NCBI RefSeq assembly: GCF_004363235.1
Contig: NZ_SNYW01000007.1
Span: 579,902 to 643,901 of the forward strand
Direction: 5' to 3'
DNA: 64,000 bases
Origin: Dongia mobilis
GTDB lineage: Bacteria; Pseudomonadota; Alphaproteobacteria; Dongiales; Dongiaceae
Part shown: positions 24,449 through 34,966 of the stretch, piece by piece
Layout of the letters: every line of letters starts with the position of its first letter
How positions within the stretch are numbered: the stretch's first letter is position 1
Position numbers and translations under genes: made by a program
Notes under the pieces: generated by a model
Database searches by the model: none
Told to the model about the DNA's origin: nothing
The model's input: the letters and a program-made list of their open reading frames with translations, nothing else

Positions 24449-27400
24449 TTGACTCTGTTCGACCGACCCTCGCGCATCTGCAGCATTCCGACCGGCACCA
24501 GCTTCGTCGATGCGCTGGCGCACGGCCTCCTCGTCGAACATGCGGCCGATCCCCTGGCGCTCGCCCGCGTTACCGTGCTGCTGCCCAACCGGCGCGCCTG
24601 CCGCGCCATGCAGGAAGCTTTCCTGCGCTTCGGTGCCGCCGGCGAGTTCGGCCTTGGCCGGCCGCTGATGCTGCCGCGCCTGATGCCGCTCGGCGATCTC
24701 GACGAGAGCGAGATCGGCCTGCAGGGGCTGGCGCTCGATCTCGCCCTCGGCGACGCGCTGGCGGACGAGTTGCCGCCGGCGATCTCGCCCCTGCGGCGGC
24801 AGATGCTGCTGGCCGGGCCGGTGCGGCGCGCGGCGGAAAGGAGCCTCGGCACGGTCATGCCGCTCGAGCAGGCGGTGCGCCTCGCCGGCGAGCTTGCCCG
24901 CCTGCTCGACCAGGTCGAGACCGAACGGCTGGATTTCGCGGCGATCGAGGCCGTCGGCCCGCTCGAAGGAAACCTGGCCGAGCACTGGCAACTGACCCTC
25001 GAATTCCTGCGCATCCTGCTCGACCACTGGCCGGCGATCCTGGTCGAGGAGGGGGCCACTGATCCCGCCCGGCGGCGCAACCTGCTGCTGGCCCGTCAGG
25101 CCCGGCTGTGGCGCGAACGGCCGCCCGCCGACATGGTGATCGCCGCCGGCAGTACCGGCTCGATTCCCGCCAGCGCCGATCTCATCGCCACCATCGCCGC
25201 CCTGCCGCGGGGGCTGGTCGTGCTGCCGGGGCTGGATCTCGCCGTCGAGGCGGAAACCTGGAGCGGCATCGCGGCCGATCCAGCGCATCCGCAATTCGGC
25301 CTCGCGCAATTGCTGGAGCGCCTCGCTGCCGCGCCGGGCGATGTCTGGCTGTGGCCGCATCGGCCGCCGGATACGGCCGCGCGGGCGGCGCCCGCCAGCC
25401 GCGCGGCCATTGTCAGTGCCGCCCTGCTGCCGGCCACGGCCACGCATGACTGGCCGAAGATCGCGGCCGGTCTGCGCCAGCCGGAAGGGCGCGCGCAGCT
25501 CGCCTGGGCCGAGGTAACGCGGATCGACTGCCAGACCGAGCAGGAGGAGGCGGCCACCATCGCCCTGCTGCTGCGCGAGGCAGTGACGCAGCCGGCACCC
25601 TATCGCGCCGCCCTGGTGACGCCGGATCGCGGCCTCGCCCGGCGCGTGGCAGCGGAACTCGGGCGCTGGGGCATCGTCATCGACGATTCCGCCGGCACGC
25701 CGCTCGGTCAGACGGCGCCTGGCCTCTATTTCAACCTGATTGCGGCGGCGCTGGCCGAGGAACTGGCGCCGGTGCCGCTGCTGGCCCTCCTGAAGCACCC
25801 GCTGACGGCGCTTGGCCTCGATCACGCCGCATGCCAGGCGCTGGTGCGGCTCCTCGAGCGGCACGTGCTGCGCGGCGTGCGGCCGGGGCCGGGCATGGCC
25901 GGGCTGCGCGCGGCCGTCGCCGCCGCCGAATGCGCCGACGAAACCCGGCAGGCGATCGTCGCCTTCATCGACCGCCTTGCCGCCGCGCTGGATGGGCTCG
26001 GCGACTGGCAACGCGATCTTCCCATCGATCTGCGGATCGAACGTCACCTGCACTGCGCGGAAGCGCTGGCGGAACGACCGGGCGAAAGCGGCGCCGCGGC
26101 GCTCTGGCGCGGCGAGGCGGGCGAGGCGCTGGCCGGCTTCGTCGACGAATGGCGCCGCGCCGCCCGCGGTCTCGATGCCGTGCCGGCGGCGAGCTATGCG
26201 GCCCTCCTTGCCGAATTGACACAGGCGATCGACGTGCGGCCGCGCTACGGCCTGCATCCCCGGCTCTTCATCTGGGGTCCGCTCGAGGCCCGGCTGCAGC
26301 AGGTCGATTTGATGATCCTCGGCGGTCTCAACGAAGGCATCTGGCCGGGCGAGGTGCCGGTCGATCCCTGGCTCAGCCGGCCGATGCGCCGCGCCTTCGG
26401 CCTGCCGGCACCCGAACGCAAGATCGGTCTCGCCGCCCATGACTTCCAGCAGGCGCTGGGTGCCCCGCGCGTCGTCATGACGCGGGCGCAGCGCGTCGGC
26501 GGCAAGCCCAGCGTGCCGTCGCGCTGGCTGCTCCGGCTCGACGCCTTCCTGCGCGCGCTCGGCATCGTCCTACCGGTCGAGGGGCCCAGCCTCTATCGCG
26601 GCTGGCAGGCACGGCTCGACCGGCCGGAAGCGCCGGCGGTGCCGATCGCGCGGCCGGCACCCCGGCCCGGCGCCGCCTATCGCCCCAGCCGGCTCTCGGT
26701 CACCGAGATCGAAACCTGGATGCGCGACCCCTACGCGCTCTATGCCAGGCACATCCTGAAGCTGCGCGCGCTCGATCCGCTCGACCAGGAACCGGGTGTC
26801 GCCGACCTCGGCTCGCTGTTCCACGAGATTCTCGATCGCTTTCTGGGCGATGTCGGCCTGCCGCTGCCGCCGGATGCCGAGGCGCGGCTGATCGATCTTG
26901 GCCGGCAGCATTTCGCTGAGCACCTCGCGCGACCCACCGCCTGGGCCTTCTGGTGGCCGCGCTTCCTGCAGGTGGCGCAATGGTTCGTGGCCGAGATGAA
27001 GGAACGCGAAGCCGGCATCGCTGCCATCGCCACCGAGACGCGCGGCCGCCTCGAGATTGGCGAAGTGACGCCACCCTTCACCCTTACTGCGAAGGCCGAC
27101 CGCCTCGACCGGTTGGCGGATGGCAGCCTCGTCCTCATCGATTACAAGACCGGCGCCCTGCCGAAATCGCCCGACGTCGTTCTCGGCTTCGCTTCGCAAT
27201 TGCCGCTCGAGGCGGCGATGGCACTGCGCGGTGCCTTCCCGGGTCCGGCCGTGACCAGCGTGGCGGCACTGGAATACTGGCATCTGAAGGGCGGCCGCGA
27301 GGGCTGCCGGACCGAGCGGCTGAAGCTTCCCAATCGCGGCGGCGAGGCCGACCCGATGCAGCTGGCGGCCGAGGCCTATGCCGGCCTCGTCGGTCTGGTC

Positions 27401-27523
27401 ACCACCTACGGGCGGGATGATGCCGCCTATATGGCGCAGCCGCGCGCCGCCTTCGCCCTGCGCTACAACGACTACGACCATCTGGCGCGGATCGCCGAAT
27501 GGGCCAGCGAGGCGGACGAATGA
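24449..27523 (+). CDS. addB: Double-strand break repair protein AddB, alphaproteobacterial type
   Basis: AddB is the second nuclease/recognition subunit of the AddAB helicase-nuclease that resects double-strand breaks for RecA. The 1024-residue protein has an inactivated UvrD-like N-terminal region, VTVLLPNRRACRAM being its landmark. Its RecB-family nuclease at the C-terminus has YRPSRLSVTEIETWMRDPY, ADLGSLFHEILDRFL and LVLIDYKTGALPK. The start is TTG 24449 with GGGGAG upstream. The stop overlaps the ATG of addA (ATGA), so the subunits are made together. It lacks an obvious Fe-S cysteine set, as usual for this branch. Confidence 0.95.
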   Translation: MTLFDRPSRICSIPTGTSFVDALAHGLLVEHAADPLALARVTVLLPNRRACRAMQEAFLRFGAAGEFGLGRPLMLPRLMPLGDLDESEIGLQGLALDLALGDALADELPPAISPLRRQMLLAGPVRRAAERSLGTVMPLEQAVRLAGELARLLDQVETERLDFAAIEAVGPLEGNLAEHWQLTLEFLRILLDHWPAILVEEGATDPARRRNLLLARQARLWRERPPADMVIAAGSTGSIPASADLIATIAALPRGLVVLPGLDLAVEAETWSGIAADPAHPQFGLAQLLERLAAAPGDVWLWPHRPPDTAARAAPASRAAIVSAALLPATATHDWPKIAAGLRQPEGRAQLAWAEVTRIDCQTEQEEAATIALLLREAVTQPAPYRAALVTPDRGLARRVAAELGRWGIVIDDSAGTPLGQTAPGLYFNLIAAALAEELAPVPLLALLKHPLTALGLDHAACQALVRLLERHVLRGVRPGPGMAGLRAAVAAAECADETRQAIVAFIDRLAAALDGLGDWQRDLPIDLRIERHLHCAEALAERPGESGAAALWRGEAGEALAGFVDEWRRAARGLDAVPAASYAALLAELTQAIDVRPRYGLHPRLFIWGPLEARLQQVDLMILGGLNEGIWPGEVPVDPWLSRPMRRAFGLPAPERKIGLAAHDFQQALGAPRVVMTRAQRVGGKPSVPSRWLLRLDAFLRALGIVLPVEGPSLYRGWQARLDRPEAPAVPIARPAPRPGAAYRPSRLSVTEIETWMRDPYALYARHILKLRALDPLDQEPGVADLGSLFHEILDRFLGDVGLPLPPDAEARLIDLGRQHFAEHLARPTAWAFWWPRFLQVAQWFVAEMKEREAGIAAIATETRGRLEIGEVTPPFTLTAKADRLDRLADGSLVLIDYKTGALPKSPDVVLGFASQLPLEAAMALRGAFPGPAVTSVAALEYWHLKGGREGCRTERLKLPNRGGEADPMQLAAEAYAGLVGLVTTYGRDDAAYMAQPRAAFALRYNDYDHLARIAEWASEADE

Positions 27524-30500
27524 ACGACGCCGCGCCGATCGATCCGATCAAACTGGCGACCGCCGAGCAGCGCCGCGCCGCCGATCCGGCGGTCTCCGCC
27601 TGGGTTTCGGCCTCGGCCGGCTCCGGCAAGACCCAGGTGCTGCGCGATCGCGTGCTGCGCCTGCTGCTGGAGGGGGCGGCACCCGAACGAATCCTCTGCC
27701 TCACCTTCACCAAGGCGGGGGCCGCGGAAATGGCCAACCGCATCGCCACCACGCTGGCGGAATGGGCGGCCATTCCCGATGCCGAGCTCAAGTCGGCGCT
27801 CACCCGCCTGCTGGGCAATGCCGGTCTGGCTCGCTACATGGTGGTGGCGCGCGGCCTCTTTGCCCGCGTGCTGGATGCGCCGGGCGGGATGCGCATCGAA
27901 ACAATCCACGCCTTCTGCCAGTCGCTGCTGCGGCGCTTCCCGCTGGAGGCGCGCGTAGCACCGCATTTCCGCCTGATCGAAGAGCGCGATGCCGCTGCCC
28001 TGCTCAACCAGGCGCGCGAGGCCCAGTTCGAGGCGGCGCGCGCGAGCGGCGACGCCGATCTGGCGGCCGCACTTGCCCATCTCGTCGCCGGCAGCGGCGA
28101 AATGCGCCTCGACAAGACCGTCACCGCGCTGCTTGCCGACCGCGCGCGCTTTGCCGGTTTCATGCAGCGCATGGCCGATCTGCCCGCCTACCGCCGGGCG
28201 CTCGCCGGCCTGCTCGGCATCGATCCCGCTCTCGACCGCGACGCCTTTCTCGAACGCCAGCTGGCCGACGCGGCATGCGATGCCACCAGCCTGCGTCAGG
28301 CGATGCAGGCGTTGATGCAGGGCAGCGATTCGGACGCAGAGCGGGCGCGGATCTTGGCTGAATTCCTGGCGGCGGATATTGCCGGGCGTGTGGCGCGGTT
28401 CGACGCCTATTTCTCGCTTTTCATCACGCAGAAGGGAGCAGTCAAGGACGACAAGTTTCTGGCGACGGCAAAGGCCGCCAAGGCCATGCCGGGCATCAAG
28501 GAGGTGATGAAGAGCGAAGGGCAGCGCCTGCTGGGCGTTGCCGCGCAGCTCAACGCCATCGGTATCCTGGCCGATTCCGTCGCCCTGGTGACCCTCGGGA
28601 GTGATCTTTACCGGCGTTTCCAGCAGCTGAAGGCGGTGACGGCGGCGCTGGATTTCGACGACCTCATCCTGGCGGCGCGCGATCTCCTGCGGCGGCCCGG
28701 TGTCGCTCCCTGGGTGCTCTACAAGCTCGACGGCGGAATCGATCATGTGCTGATCGACGAAGGCCAGGATACCAGCCCGGTGCAGTGGGAGATCATCAAG
28801 GCACTGACCGACGAGCTGATCGCCGGCAGCGGCGCCGAACGCAGCGCCGATGGTGTTGCCCCGATGGCACGCTCGATCTTTGCGGTCGGCGATTTCAAGC
28901 AATCGATTTTCAGTTTCCAGGGGGCCGAGCCGCAGGCCTTTCTCGCGGCGCGCGCGCATTTCCGCGAGCGCCTGCGCCCGGCCGATGACAAGCGCGACAC
29001 CCGGACCCGCTTCGAGGACGTTCCGCTCATCGTCTCGTTCCGCTCCAGCCCGGCGGTGCTGCAGCTGGTCGATCGCGTCTTCGCCGGTCCCGCTGGCGCC
29101 GGCGTGATCGCGCCCGGCACGCAAGGCCGGCACATCCCGGCGCGAGCCGGCGCGGCGGGCCTGGTCGAATTATGGCCGCGCGCCGTACCGCTCGCCGCCA
29201 GCCAGCCCGAACCCTGGGCGGCCCCCAGCATCGATGCCGATCCCGGCGATCCGGCCACCCGGGTGGCCCACGCGATCGCCGATCATGTGGCCGAGATGCT
29301 GCGCCGGGGCGAGATGCTGCCCTCGCAGGATCGCCCGGTGGCGCCGGGGGACATCATGGTGCTGGTGCGCTCGCGCACCGGCTTCGTGCCGACCCTGGTG
29401 AAGGCGCTGAAGGCGCGCGAGGTGCCGGTCTCCGGCATCGACCGCCTGGCGCTGCTCTCGGAACTGGCGGTGCGCGATCTGGTGGCGATGATCGATTTCC
29501 TGCTGCTGCCGGAGGACGACCTCAACCTCGCCTCACTGCTGAAAAGCCCGCTCGTCGGCCTCGGCGAGGATGACCTCTTCGCACTCTGCGTCGCCCGTGG
29601 CGAGTCGTCACTCTGGTGCCGGCTGGAAACTGCCGCCGCGCGCGATGCGCGTTTCGCCGCGGCGCGCGATTTCCTTACCGGCTATCTGGTCCGGGCCGAG
29701 ACGCTCACCCCCTACGGCCTGCTGGCCGATCTGCTCTCGGCCGGTGGCGGACGGCGCAGGCTGTTCCAGCGGCTCGGCCTGCAGGTCGGCGAGGCGATCG
29801 ACGAATTGCTCAACCTCGCCCTTGCCTTCGAGGCGAACAACCATCCCGCATTGCAGGGCTTCCGGCAATGGCTGGAGGCGGGCGAGGCGGTGGTGAAGCG
29901 CGAACTGACCGAGGATGGCGGCGGCCAGGTGCGCATCATGACGGTGCATGGCGCCAAGGGGCTGCAGGCGCCGATCGTCTTCTTGGCCGATGCGCAGCGC
30001 CAGCGGCCGGCGCATAGCGGCGTCTTCTGGCTGGGTGCGGCGGATGCCGGCCTGCCGGCCTGGGTCCAGCGCAAGGAGCTGGATGTGGCGGCGACGGCGG
30101 CGGCCCGCGCCGCGATCGACCAGCGCGCACAGGAGGAGGAGAACCGCCTGCTCTACGTCGCACTCACCCGCGCCGAGGACCGGCTCTATGTCTGCGGCTG
30201 GCGCGGCCTCAGGGGCGGGAGCAATCCATGCTGGCACGATCATGTTGCGGCGGCGCTTGGCGCATTGCCGGGTGTCGAAACCGCGCCGGCCGATTCCTGG
30301 CGGCCGGAAGCGGGCTGGGAAGGGGCGTTCCATCGCTTCGCCAATCCGCAGCAGGACCCGCCGAAGATGGCTGGAACCAAGGCAGGTCTGGCACTTGATC
30401 TCGTTACCCCACTGGCGCCCTGGGCGCATGCACCCGCCGCCGCCGAGCCCGACCCGCCGCGTCCGCTCATCCCGACCCGGCCCAGTGCCGCCCTGGAGGC

Positions 30501-31113
30501 GGTATTGGGTGCCGAGCCGCCGGTCATCTCGCCGCTCGACAATGCGGCCGATGGCGGCCGCTTCCAGCGCGGCATCCTCATCCACAAGCTGTTCCAGATG
30601 CTGCCGGATATCGATCCCGCAATCCGGCGCGGGGCGGCGCGCCGCTGGCTCGACCAGGTCAACCGGCCGAGTGGCCTGATGGCCGGCGCGGAGGTGCTGG
30701 ACGCGATCGTTGCCGAAGTCATGGCCGTGCTGGAAGACCCCGTCTTCGCCTTCCTCTTTGCGCCGGGATCCCGCGCCGAGGTGCCGATCGTGGCCGACCT
30801 GCCGCGCGCCGATGGCGGGCGCGACATCCTCTCCGGCCAGATTGACCGCCTGGTGGTCGCGGAATCGACCTGCCATATCATCGATTTCAAGAGCAACCGG
30901 CCGCCAGCCATGCAGCCTGAGCAGGTCTCGCGGCAGTATCTCCGGCAGCTGGCTCTGTACCGATCGGCGATCCAGGGAATTTATCCAAATCATACAATCC
31001 ATTGCTACCTGCTCTGGAGCGCCTTGCCGCGCCTCATGCCGATCCCCGGCCACCTCCTGGAAAGTCATGCGCTGGGCGCAGGCCTGGGGTCCGGCAGTGT
31101 GCCCGCGCCTTGA
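27520..31113 (+). CDS. addA: Double-strand break repair helicase AddA, alphaproteobacterial type
   Basis: AddA is the motor and nuclease subunit of AddAB. The 1197-residue protein has Walker A SASAGSGKTQVLRDRV, helicase motif Ia ILCLTFTKAGAAEMANRI, Walker B VLIDEGQDTSPVQWEII, motif III FAVGDFKQSIFSFQGA, motif V VRIMTVHGAKGLQAPIV and motif VI YVALTRAEDRLYV. The C-terminal RecB nuclease has HIIDFKSNRPPA with the catalytic Asp and Lys. All key residues are intact. ATG 27520 overlaps the addB stop. It is 135 bp upstream of trxA. Confidence 0.96.
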   Translation: MNDAAPIDPIKLATAEQRRAADPAVSAWVSASAGSGKTQVLRDRVLRLLLEGAAPERILCLTFTKAGAAEMANRIATTLAEWAAIPDAELKSALTRLLGNAGLARYMVVARGLFARVLDAPGGMRIETIHAFCQSLLRRFPLEARVAPHFRLIEERDAAALLNQAREAQFEAARASGDADLAAALAHLVAGSGEMRLDKTVTALLADRARFAGFMQRMADLPAYRRALAGLLGIDPALDRDAFLERQLADAACDATSLRQAMQALMQGSDSDAERARILAEFLAADIAGRVARFDAYFSLFITQKGAVKDDKFLATAKAAKAMPGIKEVMKSEGQRLLGVAAQLNAIGILADSVALVTLGSDLYRRFQQLKAVTAALDFDDLILAARDLLRRPGVAPWVLYKLDGGIDHVLIDEGQDTSPVQWEIIKALTDELIAGSGAERSADGVAPMARSIFAVGDFKQSIFSFQGAEPQAFLAARAHFRERLRPADDKRDTRTRFEDVPLIVSFRSSPAVLQLVDRVFAGPAGAGVIAPGTQGRHIPARAGAAGLVELWPRAVPLAASQPEPWAAPSIDADPGDPATRVAHAIADHVAEMLRRGEMLPSQDRPVAPGDIMVLVRSRTGFVPTLVKALKAREVPVSGIDRLALLSELAVRDLVAMIDFLLLPEDDLNLASLLKSPLVGLGEDDLFALCVARGESSLWCRLETAAARDARFAAARDFLTGYLVRAETLTPYGLLADLLSAGGGRRRLFQRLGLQVGEAIDELLNLALAFEANNHPALQGFRQWLEAGEAVVKRELTEDGGGQVRIMTVHGAKGLQAPIVFLADAQRQRPAHSGVFWLGAADAGLPAWVQRKELDVAATAAARAAIDQRAQEEENRLLYVALTRAEDRLYVCGWRGLRGGSNPCWHDHVAAALGALPGVETAPADSWRPEAGWEGAFHRFANPQQDPPKMAGTKAGLALDLVTPLAPWAHAPAAAEPDPPRPLIPTRPSAALEAVLGAEPPVISPLDNAADGGRFQRGILIHKLFQMLPDIDPAIRRGAARRWLDQVNRPSGLMAGAEVLDAIVAEVMAVLEDPVFAFLFAPGSRAEVPIVADLPRADGGRDILSGQIDRLVVAESTCHIIDFKSNRPPAMQPEQVSRQYLRQLALYRSAIQGIYPNHTIHCYLLWSALPRLMPIPGHLLESHALGAGLGSGSVPAP

Positions 31114-31248
31114 CGCTCGGCGGGGGGCTTCATAGATTCGAAGCGATCGGGCGCCGGAATCACAGGGATCATGGCGCCCTTCATGTGTCTAACCGGACGG
31201 GTCAAGGTGCCTCTCGCGCCGACCGGGTCCAATGGGAAGGAAGACGGG

Positions 31249-31569
31249 ATGAGCACGACCCATGTCAGCGACGCCAGCTTCGAGGCGGACGTCCTCAAAT
31301 CCAGCGAGCCGGTGCTGGTGGATTTCTGGGCCGAATGGTGCGGCCCCTGCAAGGCGATCGCGCCGGTGCTGGAGGAGATCGCCCAGGAAATGGGCGGCAA
31401 GCTCAAGATCGTGAAGGTCGATATCGACCGCAATGCGCAGACGCCGAAGAAATACGGCATCCGCGGTGTCCCCACCCTGATGCTGTTCAAGGACGGCCAG
31501 GTCGCCGCCACCAAGGTCGGGGCCGAGCCGAAGCGCAAGCTGCTCGAATGGGTGAATTCGAACATCTGA
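31249..31569 (+). CDS. trxA: Thioredoxin 1
   Basis: This 106-residue cytosolic disulfide reductase has the redox site [15 protein letters not shown] (Cys31 and Cys34) and the cis-proline loop [12 protein letters not shown], both in the usual places. ATG 31249 follows GGGAAGGAAG; the upstream 26 codons of the open frame are not conserved in the family. It ends the tsaE-to-trxA cluster and is followed by a very strong terminator. Confidence 0.97.
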   Translation: MSTTHVSDASFEADVLKSSEPVLVDFWAEWCGPCKAIAPVLEEIAQEMGGKLKIVKVDIDRNAQTPKKYGIRGVPTLMLFKDGQVAATKVGAEPKRKLLEWVNSNI

Positions 31570-31594
31570 CGGCGCCGATACCGGGCTGCCAATG

Positions 31595-31631
31595 AACCCC
31601 GCCGGGACTGGCCCGGCGGGGTTCTGTTTTT
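31595..31631 (+). terminator. Intrinsic terminator after trxA
   Basis: A perfect 12-bp stem (AACCCCGCCGGG with CCCGGCGGGGTT, 31595-31606 and 31612-31623) with a 5-nt loop is followed by CTGTTTTT. It closes the tsaE-trxA transcription unit. Confidence 0.93.
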
Positions 31632-31738
31632 GGGCGATTGCATGCTTTGGCCGCTTGCCGGCCGCCACTTGCCGATTGCACCGGCGCGGCGCAAGCTCGG
31701 TTCGGGGCACGGATTGGCAAAAAGACGGCGGTCGGGCC

Positions 31739-34700
31739 ATGCGATGCGGCGCCTGCAATGCCGAGAACCGGGAGGACCGTCGCTTCTGCGCGGCCTGCGG
31801 CGCGCCCCTGCCGTTTCCCTGTCCCGCCTGCGGCTTTGCCAATGATCCCGGCGACGGCTTCTGCGGCGGCTGCGGGCGCGGCCTCCTTGGTGCCGGCGCC
31901 GCGCACGAGATGCCGGCCGAACGGCGCCCGGTCAGCATCCTGTTCGCCGATCTCGCCGGCTATTCGGCCCTGGCGCAACGCGCCGATCCGGAGGACGTCC
32001 ACGCCCTGCTGGCGCGTTTCTTCGCGGTCGCCGACGATATCGTCCTCAGGTTCGGCGGGCGCATCGACAAGCATATGGGCGACAATGTCATGGCGCTGTT
32101 CGGGGCGCCGGTGGCGCATGGCGACGACCCGCGGCGCGCGGTCGGCGCGGCGTTGGCAATCCACGCCGCCATGCCGGCCCTGGCGGCGGAAACCGGCCAT
32201 GACCTCAAGGTCCATATCGGCATTGCCGTCGGCGACGTCCTCGCGAGCGGCCTCGGCAGTGCGGCGCACAGCAGCTATACGGTCATCGGCAATGCGGTCA
32301 ATCTGGCGGCGCGGCTGATGGAACTGGCGCCGCCGGGCGAGACCCGGGTCTCGGCCGAGATTGCCGCCGCCGTGGCCGGCCATTGCCAGGTGACGCCGCT
32401 CGGCCGCCAGGCGGTCAAGGGCATCGGCGCGGAGGTGGAAATCTTCCGGGTGGCCGAGGCGGCGCCGGTGGAAGGACAGGATGCGCGCGACATCGTCGGC
32501 CGGCGTGCTGAGATCGCGCAGATCGCCGGGCTGCTGGCAGCCTGCCGCCAGGCCATGACCGGCCTCTGCCTTCTCATTCGCGGTGTCCCCGGAATCGGCA
32601 AGTCGCGCCTGCTGGAAGAGGCCCTGCGCCAGGCCGGCGTGCTGGGCTATCGACCGGCGCTGGTCCGCATCCTCGATTTCGGCGCCGGCCGCGAGCGCGA
32701 CCCGATGTGCCAGCTGGCCCGGGCGCTGCTCGATCTGGTGCTGCTCGACCTGGCGCCGGCCGCATCCGCCCTCACCCCCTTGCAATTGGCCCTGATCCGC
32801 GACCTCGCCGACCGGCCGCTCGCGGCCGAGGAACAGCAACTGGTCGCGGCCATGGACCATGCCGCCCGCGCCGGCTTGCGGGTCGAGGCGCTGGCCGCCC
32901 TGCTGGCCGGCCTGGCCGCGCCGGTGCCGCTGCTGCTGGCGGTCGAGGACATACACTGGGCGGATGCGGGCGTACTCGATCTCCTGGCGGTTCTCACCGA
33001 ACGCGTGGCTGGCCTGCCGGTCGTCATCGTGCTCACCAGCCGCCTCGACCCCGATCCGATCGATGCCGCCTGGCGGGCCCGCCTCCATGACGGCCGCATC
33101 GTCACGATCGATCTCGCGCCGATGACCGAGGCGGAGGCGCTGGAGATGTCGCGCCAGATCGCCGCCGATCTCGACGCCTTCGCGCGCCAGTGCGTGGTAC
33201 GGGCGGAGGGCAATCCGCTGTTCCTCGAGCAGTTGCTGCGCAGCCGGCTGACCGGCGAGGCCGACGACCTGCCGGCATCGCTGCGCAATGTCGTGCTGGC
33301 GCGGCTCGACCAGTTACCGGAATCCGAACGCCTCGCCTTGCAGGCGGCCTCGGTCCTCGGCCAGCATTTCGATGCTGCCGATCTTGCCCTTCTGCTCGAG
33401 CGGCCGGCATTCGATCCGGCGCCTATGCTGCGGCGCCAGCTGCTGCGCCCGGTTGCCGGCGGCTATCTCTTTGCCCATGCGCTGGTGCATCACGGCATCT
33501 ATTCGACCCTGACGCGAGAGCGGCGCCGCGCCCTGCACAACCGGGCGGCCGGGCTCTTTGCCGAGCGCGATCCGGTGCTGCATGCCGAGCATCTCGACCG
33601 CGCCGAGGCGGCGGGGGCCGCCCTGGCCTATGCCCGCGCCGCCGAGAATGAAGCCGCCCGGTATCATCTCGACCTTGCCAAGCGCCTGGCGGCGCGCGGC
33701 CTCGAACTGGCGCAGGACGACGCGGAGCTGGTCCGCCTCGGCCTGGTCGCCGGCCGCTGCCATCTCGACATCGGCGAGGCGCTGCCGGCGCAGGCGGCCT
33801 TCGGCCGCGCCCTGGCGGCGGCAATGGCACCGCTTGACCGCTGCCTTGCACTCATCGGCCTTGCCGCCAGCGACCGGCAGCTCGGCAATCTCGAGGCGGC
33901 ACTCGCCAATCTGGCAATGGCCGAGCCGGTTGCACGGCAAGCGGATGACGCATCCCTGCTGGCCGAGATCAGCTATCTGCGCGGCAACCTGCATTTTGCC
34001 GTCGGTGCTGCCGATTCCTGCCTGCAGGCGCATGAGATGGCACTCGCCGCGGCACGGCGCGCCGGGGCGACGGAATGGCTGGCGCGGGCCGAAAGCGGCC
34101 TCGGCGACGCCAATTACATGCTGGGCCGCTATGCCGAGGCGGAAGGACATTTCAGTGCCAGTGTCGCCACCGCCGAGGCGGCCGGGCATTTGCGCATCAT
34201 CTGCGTCAATCGCTGCATGATCGGCAATTGCCACGTCTTCGCCTGCCGGTTCGACGAGGCGCTGCAGCATGTCGCGCTGGCGCAGGAGGCGGCCGCGCGG
34301 ATCGGCGACCGCTTCGGCGAGATGTTCGGCCTGGAATGCCGCGCCTTCATCCTGATGGCGGCGCATCGCTGGGCCGAGGCGGCGGCACCGGCGGAGGCCG
34401 CGATGCAACGCGCCGCCGCGATCGGCGCGCGCCGCTTCGAATCGATCACCGCGGCGATCCTGGCGCGGGCGCGTCTGGAGGCGGGCGAGCGGGATGCGGC
34501 GCTGGCCCTCTCGGCGCGGGCCCTGGAACTGGCCGAGGCGACCGGCATCGGTTTTGCCGGCGCCATCATCGAGAGCATCCGCGCCGGCATCCTCGGCCCG
34601 GGGGCCGACGGGCGCGCCGCCGTCGACCGCGGCGAGCGCCTGCTGCTGGCGACCAGCATGGCGCACAACCACATCTTTTTCCGGACCTTTGCCATCGACT

Positions 34701-34924
34701 GGGCGATCGCGGCCGGCGATTGGCCGCTGGTCGGGCAGCATGCCGAGAGCCTGGCCGCATTCACCGCGTCCCGGCCGTCGGCCTATACCGATATCGTGAT
34801 CGAACGGGCGCGGCTGTTCTCGCGTTTCGGGCGCGACGCGACCGCGGCAGCGGCGCGCGAAGCCCTGGCGGCGCTGGCCGTGCGCACGGGCGAATTGGGT
34901 TTCGCGCTGCGCTTTCCCGCCTAG
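31739..34924 (+). CDS. Zinc-ribbon / class III cyclase / AAA ATPase / TPR signalling protein
   Basis: The 1061-residue soluble protein has four parts. First, two short zinc ribbons (residues 1-45: MRCGACNAENREDRRFCAACG and CPACGFAND/CGGCGRG, eight paired cysteines). Second, a class III nucleotide cyclase (about 62-240) with metal Asp in ILFADLAGYSAL and HMGDNVMALFG, and YTVIGNAVNLAARL carrying the transition-state Asn and Arg. Third, an AAA/MalT-like ATPase from about 255 (RGVPGIGKSRLLEEAL Walker A; LLLAVEDIHWAD Walker B). Fourth, a TPR-like helical tail from about 600 to the end. The architecture is a known cyclase-ATPase-TPR type with unknown input. The start is ATG 31739 with a poor ribosome site. 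It is monocistronic, between the trxA terminator and a palindromic repeat. Confidence 0.88.
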   Translation: MRCGACNAENREDRRFCAACGAPLPFPCPACGFANDPGDGFCGGCGRGLLGAGAAHEMPAERRPVSILFADLAGYSALAQRADPEDVHALLARFFAVADDIVLRFGGRIDKHMGDNVMALFGAPVAHGDDPRRAVGAALAIHAAMPALAAETGHDLKVHIGIAVGDVLASGLGSAAHSSYTVIGNAVNLAARLMELAPPGETRVSAEIAAAVAGHCQVTPLGRQAVKGIGAEVEIFRVAEAAPVEGQDARDIVGRRAEIAQIAGLLAACRQAMTGLCLLIRGVPGIGKSRLLEEALRQAGVLGYRPALVRILDFGAGRERDPMCQLARALLDLVLLDLAPAASALTPLQLALIRDLADRPLAAEEQQLVAAMDHAARAGLRVEALAALLAGLAAPVPLLLAVEDIHWADAGVLDLLAVLTERVAGLPVVIVLTSRLDPDPIDAAWRARLHDGRIVTIDLAPMTEAEALEMSRQIAADLDAFARQCVVRAEGNPLFLEQLLRSRLTGEADDLPASLRNVVLARLDQLPESERLALQAASVLGQHFDAADLALLLERPAFDPAPMLRRQLLRPVAGGYLFAHALVHHGIYSTLTRERRRALHNRAAGLFAERDPVLHAEHLDRAEAAGAALAYARAAENEAARYHLDLAKRLAARGLELAQDDAELVRLGLVAGRCHLDIGEALPAQAAFGRALAAAMAPLDRCLALIGLAASDRQLGNLEAALANLAMAEPVARQADDASLLAEISYLRGNLHFAVGAADSCLQAHEMALAAARRAGATEWLARAESGLGDANYMLGRYAEAEGHFSASVATAEAAGHLRIICVNRCMIGNCHVFACRFDEALQHVALAQEAAARIGDRFGEMFGLECRAFILMAAHRWAEAAAPAEAAMQRAAAIGARRFESITAAILARARLEAGERDAALALSARALELAEATGIGFAGAIIESIRAGILGPGADGRAAVDRGERLLLATSMAHNHIFFRTFAIDWAIAAGDWPLVGQHAESLAAFTASRPSAYTDIVIERARLFSRFGRDATAAAAREALAALAVRTGELGFALRFPA

Positions 34925-34966
34925 GGCAGAACACGCCCAGCCGGATTCACGGCAAGTCGTTCAAGT

